41,860 bases of DNA from NCBI GenBank assembly GCA_938038815.1, contig CALHTF010000026.1, forward strand, positions 1 to 41,860. Reading direction: 5' to 3'. The DNA is from an uncultured Acidimicrobiales bacterium. Lineage in GTDB: Bacteria > Actinomycetota > Acidimicrobiia > Acidimicrobiales > SHLQ01. The notes beneath the pieces are model-generated. The model had not been told where the DNA came from and ran no database searches. It saw only the letters and a list, made by a program, of their open reading frames with translations. Made by a program: the position numbers and the translations under genes. Shown here piece by piece: positions 25,186-32,469 of the stretch; position 1 is the first letter of the stretch, and each line of letters opens with the position of its first letter.

Positions 25186-26172
25186 ATGCCAAAACCAACC
25201 GCCGTCGTCGGCTCGTTGCTGGGTGGTGCCGCGGCGGTCGTGCTCGCCAACAAAGGGTTGCTGCGTCGCTGGGCGAAAAACCCCGACCCGCTCGAAGGCC
25301 GAGCGCCGAAGTTTCCCGCCGGCCGAGCTACCACCATCACCACCGACGATGGCACGGTGATCGCGGCATTCACCGCCGAACCAACGTCGACCGAACCCGA
25401 TACCCCCCACGTGGTCCTTGTGCACGGCCTCACGTCGAATCACGACGACATGGGCCCGATCGCCGAACGACTCCTCGACGCCGGCTTTGCCGTCACCGGC
25501 ATCGATCAGCGCGGCCACGGAGCGTCGACGGTCGGCAGCGAAGGGTTTGGCGGCCGTCGTCAAGGAGCCGACCTCGCCCAACTGCTGGTGGGACTCGACC
25601 TGACCAACCTGGTGCTGGTCGGCCACTCGATGGGTGGCATGGCGATCATGAACATGCTGGTCGACGAGCCGGAACTGACCGCCGAGCGGGTCCGGGCCAC
25701 CGTTCTGGTCGCCACGTCGGCCGCGATGGACGGGCCGCTCAATCAACTCGGCTTGCGACTCGGGTCGCAACGACCGAGTGACTTGATCCATGCGCTAAAG
25801 CAGCGTTTGGTGGTCGCCACCGGATTGTCGATCTTTGGCAAGAAGCCGAGCTTGTTCATGATCGAGCAAGCACTCGAATCGGCTACTCGTTGCCCCGACG
25901 AAACCCGTCGAGGCGCCACCGAGGGCTTACTCGATCACGATGTCAGCGGGCGGTTGCACCGCGTCGCCACACCGACCCTTGTGGTGGTAGGCGACGACGA
26001 CAAGCTCACCCCGCTTGAAGACAACCGTCAGATCGCAACGGCGATTACCGGAGCAGAACTCGTCGTTATCCCCGGGGCAGGTCACCAGGTGATCTGGGAG
26101 CACCCCGGGCAACTGGCCGACCTGATCGCCAAACACGCGACCACAACCGACCTGCGCGAAAGCACGCGCTAG
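25186..26172 (+). CDS. Alpha/beta hydrolase
   Basis: A 328-residue hydrolase with an N-terminal hydrophobic anchor (about 5-22). Seen: VLVHGLTSNHDD (oxyanion loop), IDQRGHGAS, the nucleophile elbow GHSMGG with Ser148, VVVGDDDKLTP (acid), and IPGAGHQVIWEHP (His). The cap (about 165-240) carries no recognisable substrate mark. The pattern fits the monoglyceride lipase/epoxide hydrolase-like group of actinobacteria. GGGGAG about 10 nt before the ATG suggests translation as the second gene of an operon with the membrane protein. Confidence 0.85.
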   Translation: MPKPTAVVGSLLGGAAAVVLANKGLLRRWAKNPDPLEGRAPKFPAGRATTITTDDGTVIAAFTAEPTSTEPDTPHVVLVHGLTSNHDDMGPIAERLLDAGFAVTGIDQRGHGASTVGSEGFGGRRQGADLAQLLVGLDLTNLVLVGHSMGGMAIMNMLVDEPELTAERVRATVLVATSAAMDGPLNQLGLRLGSQRPSDLIHALKQRLVVATGLSIFGKKPSLFMIEQALESATRCPDETRRGATEGLLDHDVSGRLHRVATPTLVVVGDDDKLTPLEDNRQIATAITGAELVVIPGAGHQVIWEHPGQLADLIAKHATTTDLRESTR

Positions 26173-26176
26173 CTGT

Positions 26177-26605
26177 TTAGCAGCAGGAAATTTCTTCGCC
26201 CGATGGCGCGCAACAAGTGGTTACGTCTCCCCCATCGTGTTCGGTGGTGTCGGCGGTTTTGACGTACCACTCCCAGCGGTTGTCCGAGCCGCCTTCGACC
26301 CATGTTTCGGTCTTGCCGGCGTAACAGCACACGGTGTCGTCGACGCCCGTGGTTGCGAGTCCGGCTCCGGAGATTCGCTGCTCGGCAGCCTCGACCTGCT
26401 CGGCGGTCTCGACCTCCACACCCAGGTGGTTCAGCGTGCCCCCAGCGTCGGGGGTTTCGAACATCACCAGCTTGAGCGGCGGGTTCTCGATGGCGAAGTT
26501 GGCGTACCCGGGCTTCACCTTCAGGACCGGAGTGGCAAACATTTTCTCATAGAAGTCGATCGACTCCTCGAGGTTTGTCACGTTCAGAGCTAGTTGGACT
26601 CGCAT
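26177..26605 (-). CDS. arsI: ArsI/CadI-type vicinal-oxygen-chelate dioxygenase
   Basis: A 142-residue VOC-fold protein of the ArsI/CadI family. ArsI cleaves the carbon-arsenic bond of trivalent organoarsenicals with iron and O2, giving resistance; CadI is its cadmium-induced relative. Seen: VQLALNV at the start, HLGVEVE (His60), the substrate Cys pair TVCCYAGKTETW (Cys93, Cys94) and a late ligand in RWEWYVK (Glu112). Q4, His60 and Glu112 are the likely iron ligands. The tail has two more CC pairs (TTCCAPSGEEISCC), which fits As or Cd binding. It is divergent from arsR, and AGGAAG precedes the ATG. Confidence 0.85.
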   Translation of the reverse strand: MRVQLALNVTNLEESIDFYEKMFATPVLKVKPGYANFAIENPPLKLVMFETPDAGGTLNHLGVEVETAEQVEAAEQRISGAGLATTGVDDTVCCYAGKTETWVEGGSDNRWEWYVKTADTTEHDGGDVTTCCAPSGEEISCC

Positions 26606-26644
26606 TCGGCTTCTCTTCCTGTCGGTCTACTCAGCGGAGTAGTT

Positions 26645-26709
26645 CATATTTACAGTCGTCAATATGTGCTGAGACCTAAACGTAACCTTCGTATTGATAT
26701 TTGTCAATA
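26645..26709. promoter_or_regulatory. Candidate ArsR operators between arsI and arsR
   Basis: Two AT-rich palindromes stand out. TATTGA-N6-TCAATA lies at 26692-26709, and CATATT-N10-AATATG at 26645-26666. The sequence TCAATATG occurs in both (26659-26666 and 26704-26711). They resemble ArsR/SmtB operators. Confidence 0.55.
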
Positions 26710-26729
26710 TGTTTTCGGAAGACTATCTA
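26701..26729 (+). promoter_or_regulatory. arsR promoter
   Basis: TTGTCA (26701-26706), 17 bases, TATCTA (26724-26729). The -35 box lies inside the operator, so bound ArsR would block transcription. A nearer alternative -10, TACCCT (26731-26736), ends 6 nt before the ATG. Either way the leader is very short. Confidence 0.5.
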
Positions 26730-26742
26730 CTACCCTGACGTC

Positions 26743-27084
26743 ATGGCCTCGACCGATTCGACCGCAACCCGCCTGTGCTGCCCGCCGCTAACCGAAACCA
26801 TCAGCGACGACCAGGCAAACGAAGTGGCGACGGTGTTCAAGTCGCTCGCCGACCCGACGCGACTCAAGTTGGTCAACATCATTGCGAGCGCTGGCGAGGC
26901 GTGTGCGTGCGACTTTCCCGAGGCACTCGGCAAGTCGCAACCAACGATCAGCCATCACCTAGCGCAGCTGGTCAAAGCCGGAATTCTCGACCGCGAGCAA
27001 CGTGGCAAGTGGGCCTGGTACCGGGTGCGCAGCGAACGCCTCGCCGACCTGTGCGTGGTCCTCTGCGCCCAAAACGCCTGCTAA
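26743..27084 (+). CDS. arsR: ArsR-family arsenic-responsive repressor
   Basis: A winged-helix repressor of 113 residues released from DNA by As(III) or Sb(III). Seen: LADPTRLKLVNIIA, then EACACDFPEALGKSQPTISHHLAQL (about 52-76), which holds both the sensor Cys (C54, C56) and the recognition helix. An N-terminal CC pair (C12, C13) joins it; that set matches the trans site (Cys15, Cys16, Cys55) of Corynebacterium ArsR1 as I recall it. Further Cys are at 104, 108 and 113. The gene is divergent from arsI and is followed directly by the hairpin split by an IS element. Confidence 0.88.
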   Translation: MASTDSTATRLCCPPLTETISDDQANEVATVFKSLADPTRLKLVNIIASAGEACACDFPEALGKSQPTISHHLAQLVKAGILDREQRGKWAWYRVRSERLADLCVVLCAQNAC

Positions 27085-27089
27085 CCCTC

Positions 27090-27101
27090 GAAATTTTCGC
27101 G
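27090..27101 (+). repeat. Left arm of the hairpin split by the IS
   Basis: GAAATTTTCGCG pairs perfectly with CGCGAAAATTTC at 28399-28410. Without the IS the two would form a 12-bp stem, extended by wobble pairs, starting 5 bases after the arsR stop. It was a likely arsR terminator. A nested inverted repeat, AACCCTC (27083-27089) with GAGGGTT (27115-27121), overlaps it. Confidence 0.6.
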
Positions 27102-27105
27102 TTTG

Positions 27106-27120
27106 GCGCACGCTGAGGGT
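27106..27120. repeat. Left copy of the IS target-site duplication
   Basis: GCGCACGCTGAGGGT, identical to 28378-28392. Confidence 0.8.
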
Positions 27121-27171
27121 TGTGGTGTGTCAGATCTTTTCTGACACATGTCGCGGGACATGTCGGACAGT
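27121..27171 (+). repeat. Left terminal inverted repeat of the IS
   Basis: It begins TGTGGTGT and pairs with 28327-28377 at 40 of 51 positions. Confidence 0.8.
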
Positions 27172-27177
27172 TGAGGG

Positions 27178-28323
27178 ATGGCGATTCCTTTGAGTGTCCG
27201 GCGGCTTGTTGCGACGATGAAGACCGATGGTGTGAACGTGGTCGAGTTCTGCGCGGCGCATGATCTGTCGCGTGACACGTTCTATCGGATCCGTCGAAAG
27301 TATGCGGTCGAGGGCGAGGCGGCGTTCGAGCCGGGGTCGCGGGCACCGAAACGGATCAGGAACAAAACACCGATCGAGATCGAGGACCGGATCGTGGAGC
27401 TGCGTAAGCAGCTCGTCGATGAGGGTTTAGATGCCGGGCCGGCCACTATTGGCTGGCATCTCGAACAGGCTGGCCTGGTGGTTCCATCGGTATCGACGAT
27501 CTATCGGATCCTTAAAGCCCGCGGATTCATCACCCCAGACCCGAAAAAGACACCGGCCAAACATGGGACGTTTCAGGCTGCCCGGGCGAACCAGTTATGG
27601 CAGATCGATGGCACCGAGTTCACCCTCGCGGGCGGGCTGGCGGTGAAGATCATCAACGTCATCGACGACGCATCACGGGTCTGTGTCGCATCTCAAGTTC
27701 ATTGCGGTGAAACGTTGACTGGCGCCTGGGCCACGCTCATTACAGGCGCTTCTGTCTGGGGTTTTTGTGAACGGTTGCTCTCTGACAACGGCCGATCATT
27801 CAAAGCGCTCGGGAAACCATTAGCCGCGATCGGCGTATCGGCGATCAGGTCGCGGCCTTATCATCCCCAAACGTGCGGCAAAGTTGAACGCTTCCACAAA
27901 ACCCAAGCCCAATGGCTCGCCGCCCGAAACCAACCCGACACGATCACCGAACTGCAACAGCTCCTCGACCAGTTCAGCGTCGTCTACAACGAGCAACGAC
28001 CCCATCGAAGCATCGATCGACAAACCCCGAACAGCCGCTGGAAAGCGTTACCGAAATCCGGGCCCGCTGACCGGCCACTCAACCTCGACGGCCACCACAT
28101 TGGCACCCGAACCATCGCAACCAACGGCTGGTTCCGATTCAACAACAACCTCATCGCCGCCGGGAAACACCTCACCGGCGAAACCATCACCATCATCGCA
28201 ACCGGCACCAAAGTTCACGTCTTCCACCACACCGAACTCATCCGAGACCTGACCCTCAAACCCGGCAAAACCAACTACCCGCTCCACCCACGACGCGGCC
28301 GACCCACAACGAGCACCAAATGA
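27178..28323 (+). CDS. IS481-family DDE transposase
   Basis: A 381-residue integrase-fold transposase. N-terminal HTH region (about 5-45) with FCAAHDLSRDTFYRIRRKY, a second HTH-like part near 65-115, then the DDE core: Asp144 in WQIDGTEF, Asp203 in LLSDNGRSF and Glu237 in GKVERFH, spaced 34 residues as in IS481/IS3 relatives. The C-terminal part is basic. Reading frame and catalytic residues are intact, so it may be active. Base composition appears lower in GC than in its neighbours. Confidence 0.9.
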   Translation: MAIPLSVRRLVATMKTDGVNVVEFCAAHDLSRDTFYRIRRKYAVEGEAAFEPGSRAPKRIRNKTPIEIEDRIVELRKQLVDEGLDAGPATIGWHLEQAGLVVPSVSTIYRILKARGFITPDPKKTPAKHGTFQAARANQLWQIDGTEFTLAGGLAVKIINVIDDASRVCVASQVHCGETLTGAWATLITGASVWGFCERLLSDNGRSFKALGKPLAAIGVSAIRSRPYHPQTCGKVERFHKTQAQWLAARNQPDTITELQQLLDQFSVVYNEQRPHRSIDRQTPNSRWKALPKSGPADRPLNLDGHHIGTRTIATNGWFRFNNNLIAAGKHLTGETITIIATGTKVHVFHHTELIRDLTLKPGKTNYPLHPRRGRPTTSTK

Positions 28324-28326
28324 CCC

Positions 28327-28377
28327 ACTGTCAGATATGCCCCGCGACATATGTCAGACATGCCCCGCGACACCACA
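28327..28377 (-). repeat. Right terminal inverted repeat of the IS
   Basis: Reverse complement begins TGTGGTGTCGCGGGG. It contains two copies of a 21-bp box in tandem with a 24-bp period. Confidence 0.8.
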
Positions 28378-28392
28378 GCGCACGCTGAGGGT
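28378..28392. repeat. Right copy of the IS target-site duplication
   Basis: Identical to 27106-27120. Confidence 0.8.
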
Positions 28393-28398
28393 TCTGAG

Positions 28399-28410
28399 CG
28401 CGAAAATTTC
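28399..28410 (+). repeat. Right arm of the hairpin split by the IS
   Basis: CGCGAAAATTTC, the perfect complement of 27090-27101. Confidence 0.6.
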
Positions 28411-28468
28411 CGGGTATTGGCGCTCGCTGCATGAACTTGGTGGACAGCTGTTACCGTTAGCGGTGCTT

Positions 28469-28561
28469 CGACACTCGTGTCGTTGGATTCGCCAGTCGGG
28501 TGTTTGTTCTTCCGGTACGTGAATCAACCCTCAGATCGCAGCGTGCGACTGAGTAACCGGA
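28469..28561 (+). promoter_or_regulatory. Structured leader upstream of the second DEAD-box gene
   Basis: CGACAC-TC-GTGTCG (28469-28482) is a perfect small hairpin. Further on, CCGGT (28515-28519) and ACCGG (28557-28561) enclose TCAG-a-TCGC/GCGA-CTGA around an AGCGT loop. Nested stems before an RNA helicase gene could be a self-regulating leader, but only structure is seen. GGAAAGAG lies about 9 nt before the ATG. Confidence 0.3.
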
Positions 28562-28575
28562 AAGAGAAAACCCAA

Positions 28576-30036
28576 ATGCCCCCCTCATTCGCCGCGTTAG
28601 GCGTACCTGCCCATGTTTGCGACGCGCTCGCTCGCCGAGGCATCGACGAACCCTTCGAAATCCAAGCCGCGACGATCGCCGACGCGCTCGCTGGCCGCGA
28701 CGTCTGCGGACGCGCCCCCACCGGCTCGGGCAAGACCCTGGCCTTCGGCATTCCGCTGGTCGCCGGAGTCGGCAAAGGCGAACCCCACAAGCCTCGCGGG
28801 CTCGTGCTCGCACCCACCCGAGAACTCGCCGACCAAATCTCCACCGAGCTCAAGTCCTTTGCCGGCGATGTGCGAATCGGCATCGTGTACGGCGGCGTCG
28901 GGTACGGCCCCCAGGTGAAGTCGATGCGCAACGGCGTCGACATTCTCGTCGCCTGCCCCGGCCGCCTCGAAGACCTCATCGAACGACGCGACGTCGACCT
29001 TCGTTATGTCGACAAAGTCGTGCTCGACGAAGCCGACCGCATGGCCGACATGGGCTTTATGCCCGCGGTGAAGCGCCTGCTCGACCAGACCGCTGACAAC
29101 CGCCAAACCGTGCTGTTCTCGGCCACCCTCGACGGCGCGATCGCCAAGCTCACCCGCGACTACCAGAACGATCCGGTACGGCACGAGGTTGGCGAAGAGA
29201 CCCCCGACATCACCGCCGCCGAGCACGTGTTCTGGAACGTCGACCGCACCGAACGGCTCGAAGTCACCGTCGAGGCGGTCAATGCGGTGTGGCCCGCAGT
29301 GATCTTTTGCCGCACCCGTCACGGCTCGGACCGGCTCGCCAAACAACTCGGCCGCCACGGCATCAAGGCGGCGGCGATCCATGGTGGACGCAGCCAGAAC
29401 CAACGCACCCGGGCGCTGAAGGACTTCTCGACCAACAAGGTCCACGCCTTGGTCGCCACCGACGTCGCCGCTCGAGGAATCCATGTCGATGGCGTAGCCT
29501 CGGTCATCCACTACGACCCGCCGGAAGATCACAAGACCTACGTGCACCGTTCGGGCCGAACCGCACGGGCCGGCGAAAGCGGCGTCGTGGTCTCGATGAT
29601 TCAGCCCGACCAGGTCAAAGACGCCAAGAAGATGCAACGCCAGGTCGATCTGCAAGAGCCGTTTACCGACCCCAACGCAGCCGCGCTTCGCGACCTATCG
29701 AACGCACCGGCACGCGATCTCACCCCTCGTTCGCCCGAAGAGGATCGCGACGCCGAGCGTCAAGGTACCCAACGGCGCGGCGGAGGCGGCCGAGGCAAAG
29801 GCGGACGGGGCCAGGACGGCAAGGGTCGCAACCGCAACTCGCGACCGAACGACCGCAGTGGCGGAGCCAGCAAGGGCCGCAAGCGCAACTCGTCGGCCAA
29901 GTCCGGTTCGGGCAAGCCCAAAGCCAAGAGTGGAGCCAAGTCAAACAACGGCGGCACCAAGAGCCAGGGCGGCGCCAAGCGACCAAACCGCAAGGCCCGT
30001 CGAGCGCACCTTCAACCAGGCGCCAACCAGAACTAA
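28576..30036 (+). CDS. RhlE-like DEAD-box RNA helicase with basic disordered tail
   Basis: A 486-residue RNA helicase. Motifs in order: Q motif EPFEIQAATI, Walker A APTGSGKT, PTREL, CPGRL, DEAD in VLDEADRM, SAT, IHGG, ATDVAARGIH and HRSGRTARAGE. From about residue 385 the tail is low-complexity and very basic (repeats of GGGGRGKGGRG, N, K and S), a typical disordered RNA-binding tail. It is shorter than the other helicase at 21231 and lacks the DbpA domain. ATG at 28576 is preferred to an in-frame ATG 99 bases upstream by the GGAAAGAG site and the family N-terminus. Confidence 0.92.
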   Translation: MPPSFAALGVPAHVCDALARRGIDEPFEIQAATIADALAGRDVCGRAPTGSGKTLAFGIPLVAGVGKGEPHKPRGLVLAPTRELADQISTELKSFAGDVRIGIVYGGVGYGPQVKSMRNGVDILVACPGRLEDLIERRDVDLRYVDKVVLDEADRMADMGFMPAVKRLLDQTADNRQTVLFSATLDGAIAKLTRDYQNDPVRHEVGEETPDITAAEHVFWNVDRTERLEVTVEAVNAVWPAVIFCRTRHGSDRLAKQLGRHGIKAAAIHGGRSQNQRTRALKDFSTNKVHALVATDVAARGIHVDGVASVIHYDPPEDHKTYVHRSGRTARAGESGVVVSMIQPDQVKDAKKMQRQVDLQEPFTDPNAAALRDLSNAPARDLTPRSPEEDRDAERQGTQRRGGGGRGKGGRGQDGKGRNRNSRPNDRSGGASKGRKRNSSAKSGSGKPKAKSGAKSNNGGTKSQGGAKRPNRKARRAHLQPGANQN

Positions 30037-30040
30037 GGCT

Positions 30041-30077
30041 CAAACTGCATCAAGTGTCAGACACCTGATGCAGTTTG
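30041..30077 (+). terminator. Strong terminator hairpin after the second helicase
   Basis: CAAACTGCATCA (30041-30052) pairs with TGATGCAGTTTG (30066-30077) over 12 bp. Inside, GTGT/ACAC continue the stem to a tiny CAG loop. It begins 4 bases after the helicase stop. No T-run follows. Confidence 0.7.
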
Positions 30078-30119
30078 GCGGCGGGTTCGCCAGACTCGTC
30101 GTTGGTGGCGCGGCACAAA

Positions 30120-30125
30120 TAGGGT
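30120..30125 (+). promoter_or_regulatory. -10-like hexamer of a leaderless start
   Basis: TAGGGT ends 6 nt before the ATG at 30132. Confidence 0.5.
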
Positions 30126-30131
30126 CGGGCC

Positions 30132-31124
30132 ATGCAGGTTTCACTCGACACTATTGAACGCACCACCAACGAAGCGTTGCTCCGTCACGGTGCATCACCC
30201 GAGGCCGCCCGTTCGGTCGCCCACGCGGTTCGAATCGCCGAACGTAACGGCAACAAGATCTGCGGCCTCTACTACCTCGAGAGTTACTGCACCCAACTCA
30301 AGACCGGTCGGGTCCAAGGAGCGATCGAACCGGTGGTCACCAACGACCGACCCGGTGTGGTTCGGGTCGATGCGGGCTTCGGCTTTGCCCAACCGGCGTT
30401 CGCTGCCGGGCTGCCCGCCGCTGTCGAGTCGGCCCGCAACAACGGCATCTGTGCGCTGTCGATCGAACACGCCCATACCTGCACATCGCTTGGGTACTTC
30501 ACCGAACAACTGGCGCAGCAGAACTTGCTCGCCATCGGCTCGACCAACGCCAGCGCCCGGGTGGCTCCACCTGGAGGTAGCACTCCCCTGCTCGGCACCA
30601 ACCCGTTTGCCATGGCGGTGCCCGACGGAAACGGCGGCATCGCGTTCCAGTTCGACTTCAGCACTAGTGCGGTCGCCCTTGGAAAGATCACTATGGCGGC
30701 CGCCGCCGGCGAGTCGATTCCCCTCGGCTGGGCGGTCGACGCCGATGGCCAACCAACCACCGACCCCAACGCAGCGTTACAGGGTTCGCTGGTGTCGGCT
30801 GGGGGTTACAAGGGGTTCGGGCTTGGTTTGCTGGTCGAGGTTCTGGCCTCGGCGCTCACCGGTGGTCGCCGCAGTGTCGATGTGCCACCACTCAAGGCTC
30901 CTGAAGGCCCCGCCCACGACCTCGGCCAGTTCTACATTGCGATCGACCCGTCAGCGTTTAGCGACACTGGTTTCTACGACCACCTGGCCGAACTTGCGGC
31001 ATCGGTAGCCGACCAACCCGGCGCCCGTTTGCCCGGCAGCCCCAGCTCGGCAAAGACCCACGTGACCGAGGTCGAACTCGAAGACGACGTGTGGCAGTCG
31101 GTGCAAGAGCTGGCGTCGGCCTGA
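30132..31124 (+). CDS. Ldh/MDH2-family (YlbC-type) protein with altered catalytic site
   Basis: A 330-residue protein of the malate/ureidoglycolate/sulfolactate dehydrogenase family, NAD(P)-dependent enzymes with their own fold. Seen: LLRHGASPEAARSVAHAV, LGTNPFAMAVP and AAGGYKGFGLGLLVEVL (GYKG is the family core), which identify it firmly. However, where the family has SHG with the catalytic His, this protein reads NKICG (Cys in place of His), and the later GHSG-type segment reads HAHTCTSLGYF. The hydride-transfer role is therefore uncertain; it may use Cys, or be inactive. The start is supported by the TAGGGT hexamer. The upstream terminator separates it from the helicase. Confidence 0.8.
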   Translation: MQVSLDTIERTTNEALLRHGASPEAARSVAHAVRIAERNGNKICGLYYLESYCTQLKTGRVQGAIEPVVTNDRPGVVRVDAGFGFAQPAFAAGLPAAVESARNNGICALSIEHAHTCTSLGYFTEQLAQQNLLAIGSTNASARVAPPGGSTPLLGTNPFAMAVPDGNGGIAFQFDFSTSAVALGKITMAAAAGESIPLGWAVDADGQPTTDPNAALQGSLVSAGGYKGFGLGLLVEVLASALTGGRRSVDVPPLKAPEGPAHDLGQFYIAIDPSAFSDTGFYDHLAELAASVADQPGARLPGSPSSAKTHVTEVELEDDVWQSVQELASA

Positions 31125-31185
31125 CCCTCGGCTCGCCGGCCCCGGGTGGGGTGAAGGTGGGACGAGCGATTAAAACGAGTGGTAT

Positions 31186-32433
31186 ATGACAAACAGATTG
31201 CGGCACCCCAGCGCGTTTCGTTATTTTTCACTAAGTCTTACGGTATGGATTGTGGCCTTTGTGCTGCTCGCCACGATGACGTCGCCCGTCGGAGCCGACA
31301 ACGTTGAGGGTGACCTCGGCGTCGAAGGCGCCGGGCAAGAGCCGTTCCGCTGCCCCAAGGCCGGGAACATTTCGGTGGTCAACAAGCCGGGGAAAACCCA
31401 GAACCGGAAACTCAAGCCGTTTACCAAAGCCACCACACCGGCCCCCGATGTCGATGGTTCCAAGCGCCCGTTCCCCGGCTACTCGGGCTTCGTTGGATTC
31501 CTCGGCCGCAAGGTCAAGGTCGTCAACCCCATCATCGGTGCGCCCAAAGAAGCACCCAAGGGAATTTCGCCGCTCACCGGCACCAAATCACGGCGTGCCG
31601 AAAAGCCTGCCGTGGTCGTCAAGGTCGCCAACACCAGCCAAGCCCGCCCGCAGTCGGGTCTGGAACGAGCCGACATCGTGGTCGAAGAACAGGTCGAGAC
31701 CGGCATCACCCGCTTCCTCGCCATTTACCAAACCCAAGCAACGGTTGTTGGTCCAGTCCGTTCGGTCCGCAGCACCGATATCGCCATCGTGAACTCGCTG
31801 CGCCGGCCCGCCTTCTTGTACTCGGGCGGCAACCGGGTGTTCGTCGATCTGATTCGCGACCAACGCCTGGTCGACGTGAGCGAAGGAACCTGTGCCCGCA
31901 GCTTCGACCGCATCAGCAGCAAACGAGCGCCACACAACCTCTACTCGCGAACCGGCCCAATCCAGAACGCACTCAAGTCGAGTCCACCAAAAACCCAGTT
32001 CCGGTTCCGGGACAAGGGCGACAAGGTCGGCGGCGAGAAGGCCAAGCGGGCTCGCATTTCCTACAAGGCAAACCTGGTCGACTGGCAGTGGCACCCGCGC
32101 AAGAAGGTGTGGCAGCGCTGGCAAGGTGGCCAACCCCATTACGTCGCTTCGGGCGAACAGATCGCCGCCGAAAACGTCATCATCGCCGAGGTCGAACGGG
32201 TGGATTCGGGGCTGCGCGATGTTGGCCGTTCGGTGGTCACCGAAGACGTCTTCATCGGTGAAGGCCGAGCCCTGATCTTCACCAAGGGGCGGGTTATCCG
32301 AGCGACCTGGAACCGGTCGCGGCTTTCCGACGTGGTGACCTACACCCATCGACGAACCGACAAGCCGATCTTCATCACCCCCGGAAAGACCTGGGTCCAA
32401 CTCGCCGCCCGTGGCGAGTTCAACTGGGAGTAA
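31186..32433 (+). CDS. Secreted or anchored DUF3048 (YerB-like) protein
   Basis: A 415-residue envelope protein. An N-terminal hydrophobic segment (about 14-37) is followed by a linker of about 80 residues rich in K and P, then the DUF3048 domain: KPAVVVKVANTSQARPQSGL, VEEQVETGITRFLAIYQ and VGPVRSVRSTD are its signatures (about 140-205), with the C-terminal half (300-412) closing it. The biochemical role is unknown in the family. The protein may be released by signal peptidase (SPVGADN) or stay anchored. No clear ribosome site is seen before the ATG. Confidence 0.8.
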   Translation: MTNRLRHPSAFRYFSLSLTVWIVAFVLLATMTSPVGADNVEGDLGVEGAGQEPFRCPKAGNISVVNKPGKTQNRKLKPFTKATTPAPDVDGSKRPFPGYSGFVGFLGRKVKVVNPIIGAPKEAPKGISPLTGTKSRRAEKPAVVVKVANTSQARPQSGLERADIVVEEQVETGITRFLAIYQTQATVVGPVRSVRSTDIAIVNSLRRPAFLYSGGNRVFVDLIRDQRLVDVSEGTCARSFDRISSKRAPHNLYSRTGPIQNALKSSPPKTQFRFRDKGDKVGGEKAKRARISYKANLVDWQWHPRKKVWQRWQGGQPHYVASGEQIAAENVIIAEVERVDSGLRDVGRSVVTEDVFIGEGRALIFTKGRVIRATWNRSRLSDVVTYTHRRTDKPIFITPGKTWVQLAARGEFNWE

Positions 32434-32457
32434 CCGGGCCCCACCCACCCTCGTGCC

Positions 32458-32463
32458 TACCCT
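32458..32463 (+). promoter_or_regulatory. -10-like hexamer of a leaderless start
   Basis: TACCCT ends 6 nt before the ATG at 32470. Confidence 0.5.
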
Positions 32464-32469
32464 GGGTGC

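Larger units (their letters stand above)
27121..28377 (+). mobile_element. IS481-type insertion sequence
   Basis: A 1257-bp element bounded by imperfect inverted repeats of 51 bp. Left 27121-27171 aligned without gaps to the reverse complement of 28327-28377 gives 40 matches of 51, and the ends TGTGGTGT/ACACCACA are exact. It is flanked by a 15-bp direct repeat. One complete transposase gene lies inside, 57 bp from the left end. Inside the right end the 21-bp box TGTCGCGGGGCATGTCTGACA occurs twice (28352-28372 and 28328-28348, one mismatch) and once, diverged, in the left end (27150-27170): probable transposase-binding sites. Confidence 0.88.

Noticed and set aside
27083-27121. AACCCTC/GAGGGTT as part of the IS inverted repeat
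   Set aside because: These bases lie outside the matched ends TGTGGTGT/ACACCACA; the right half belongs to the target duplication.
27106-28392. Direct repeat GCGCACGCTGAGGGT as the start of a CRISPR or attachment site
   Set aside because: Only two copies are present, exactly at the ends of a transposable element, as expected for a target-site duplication.
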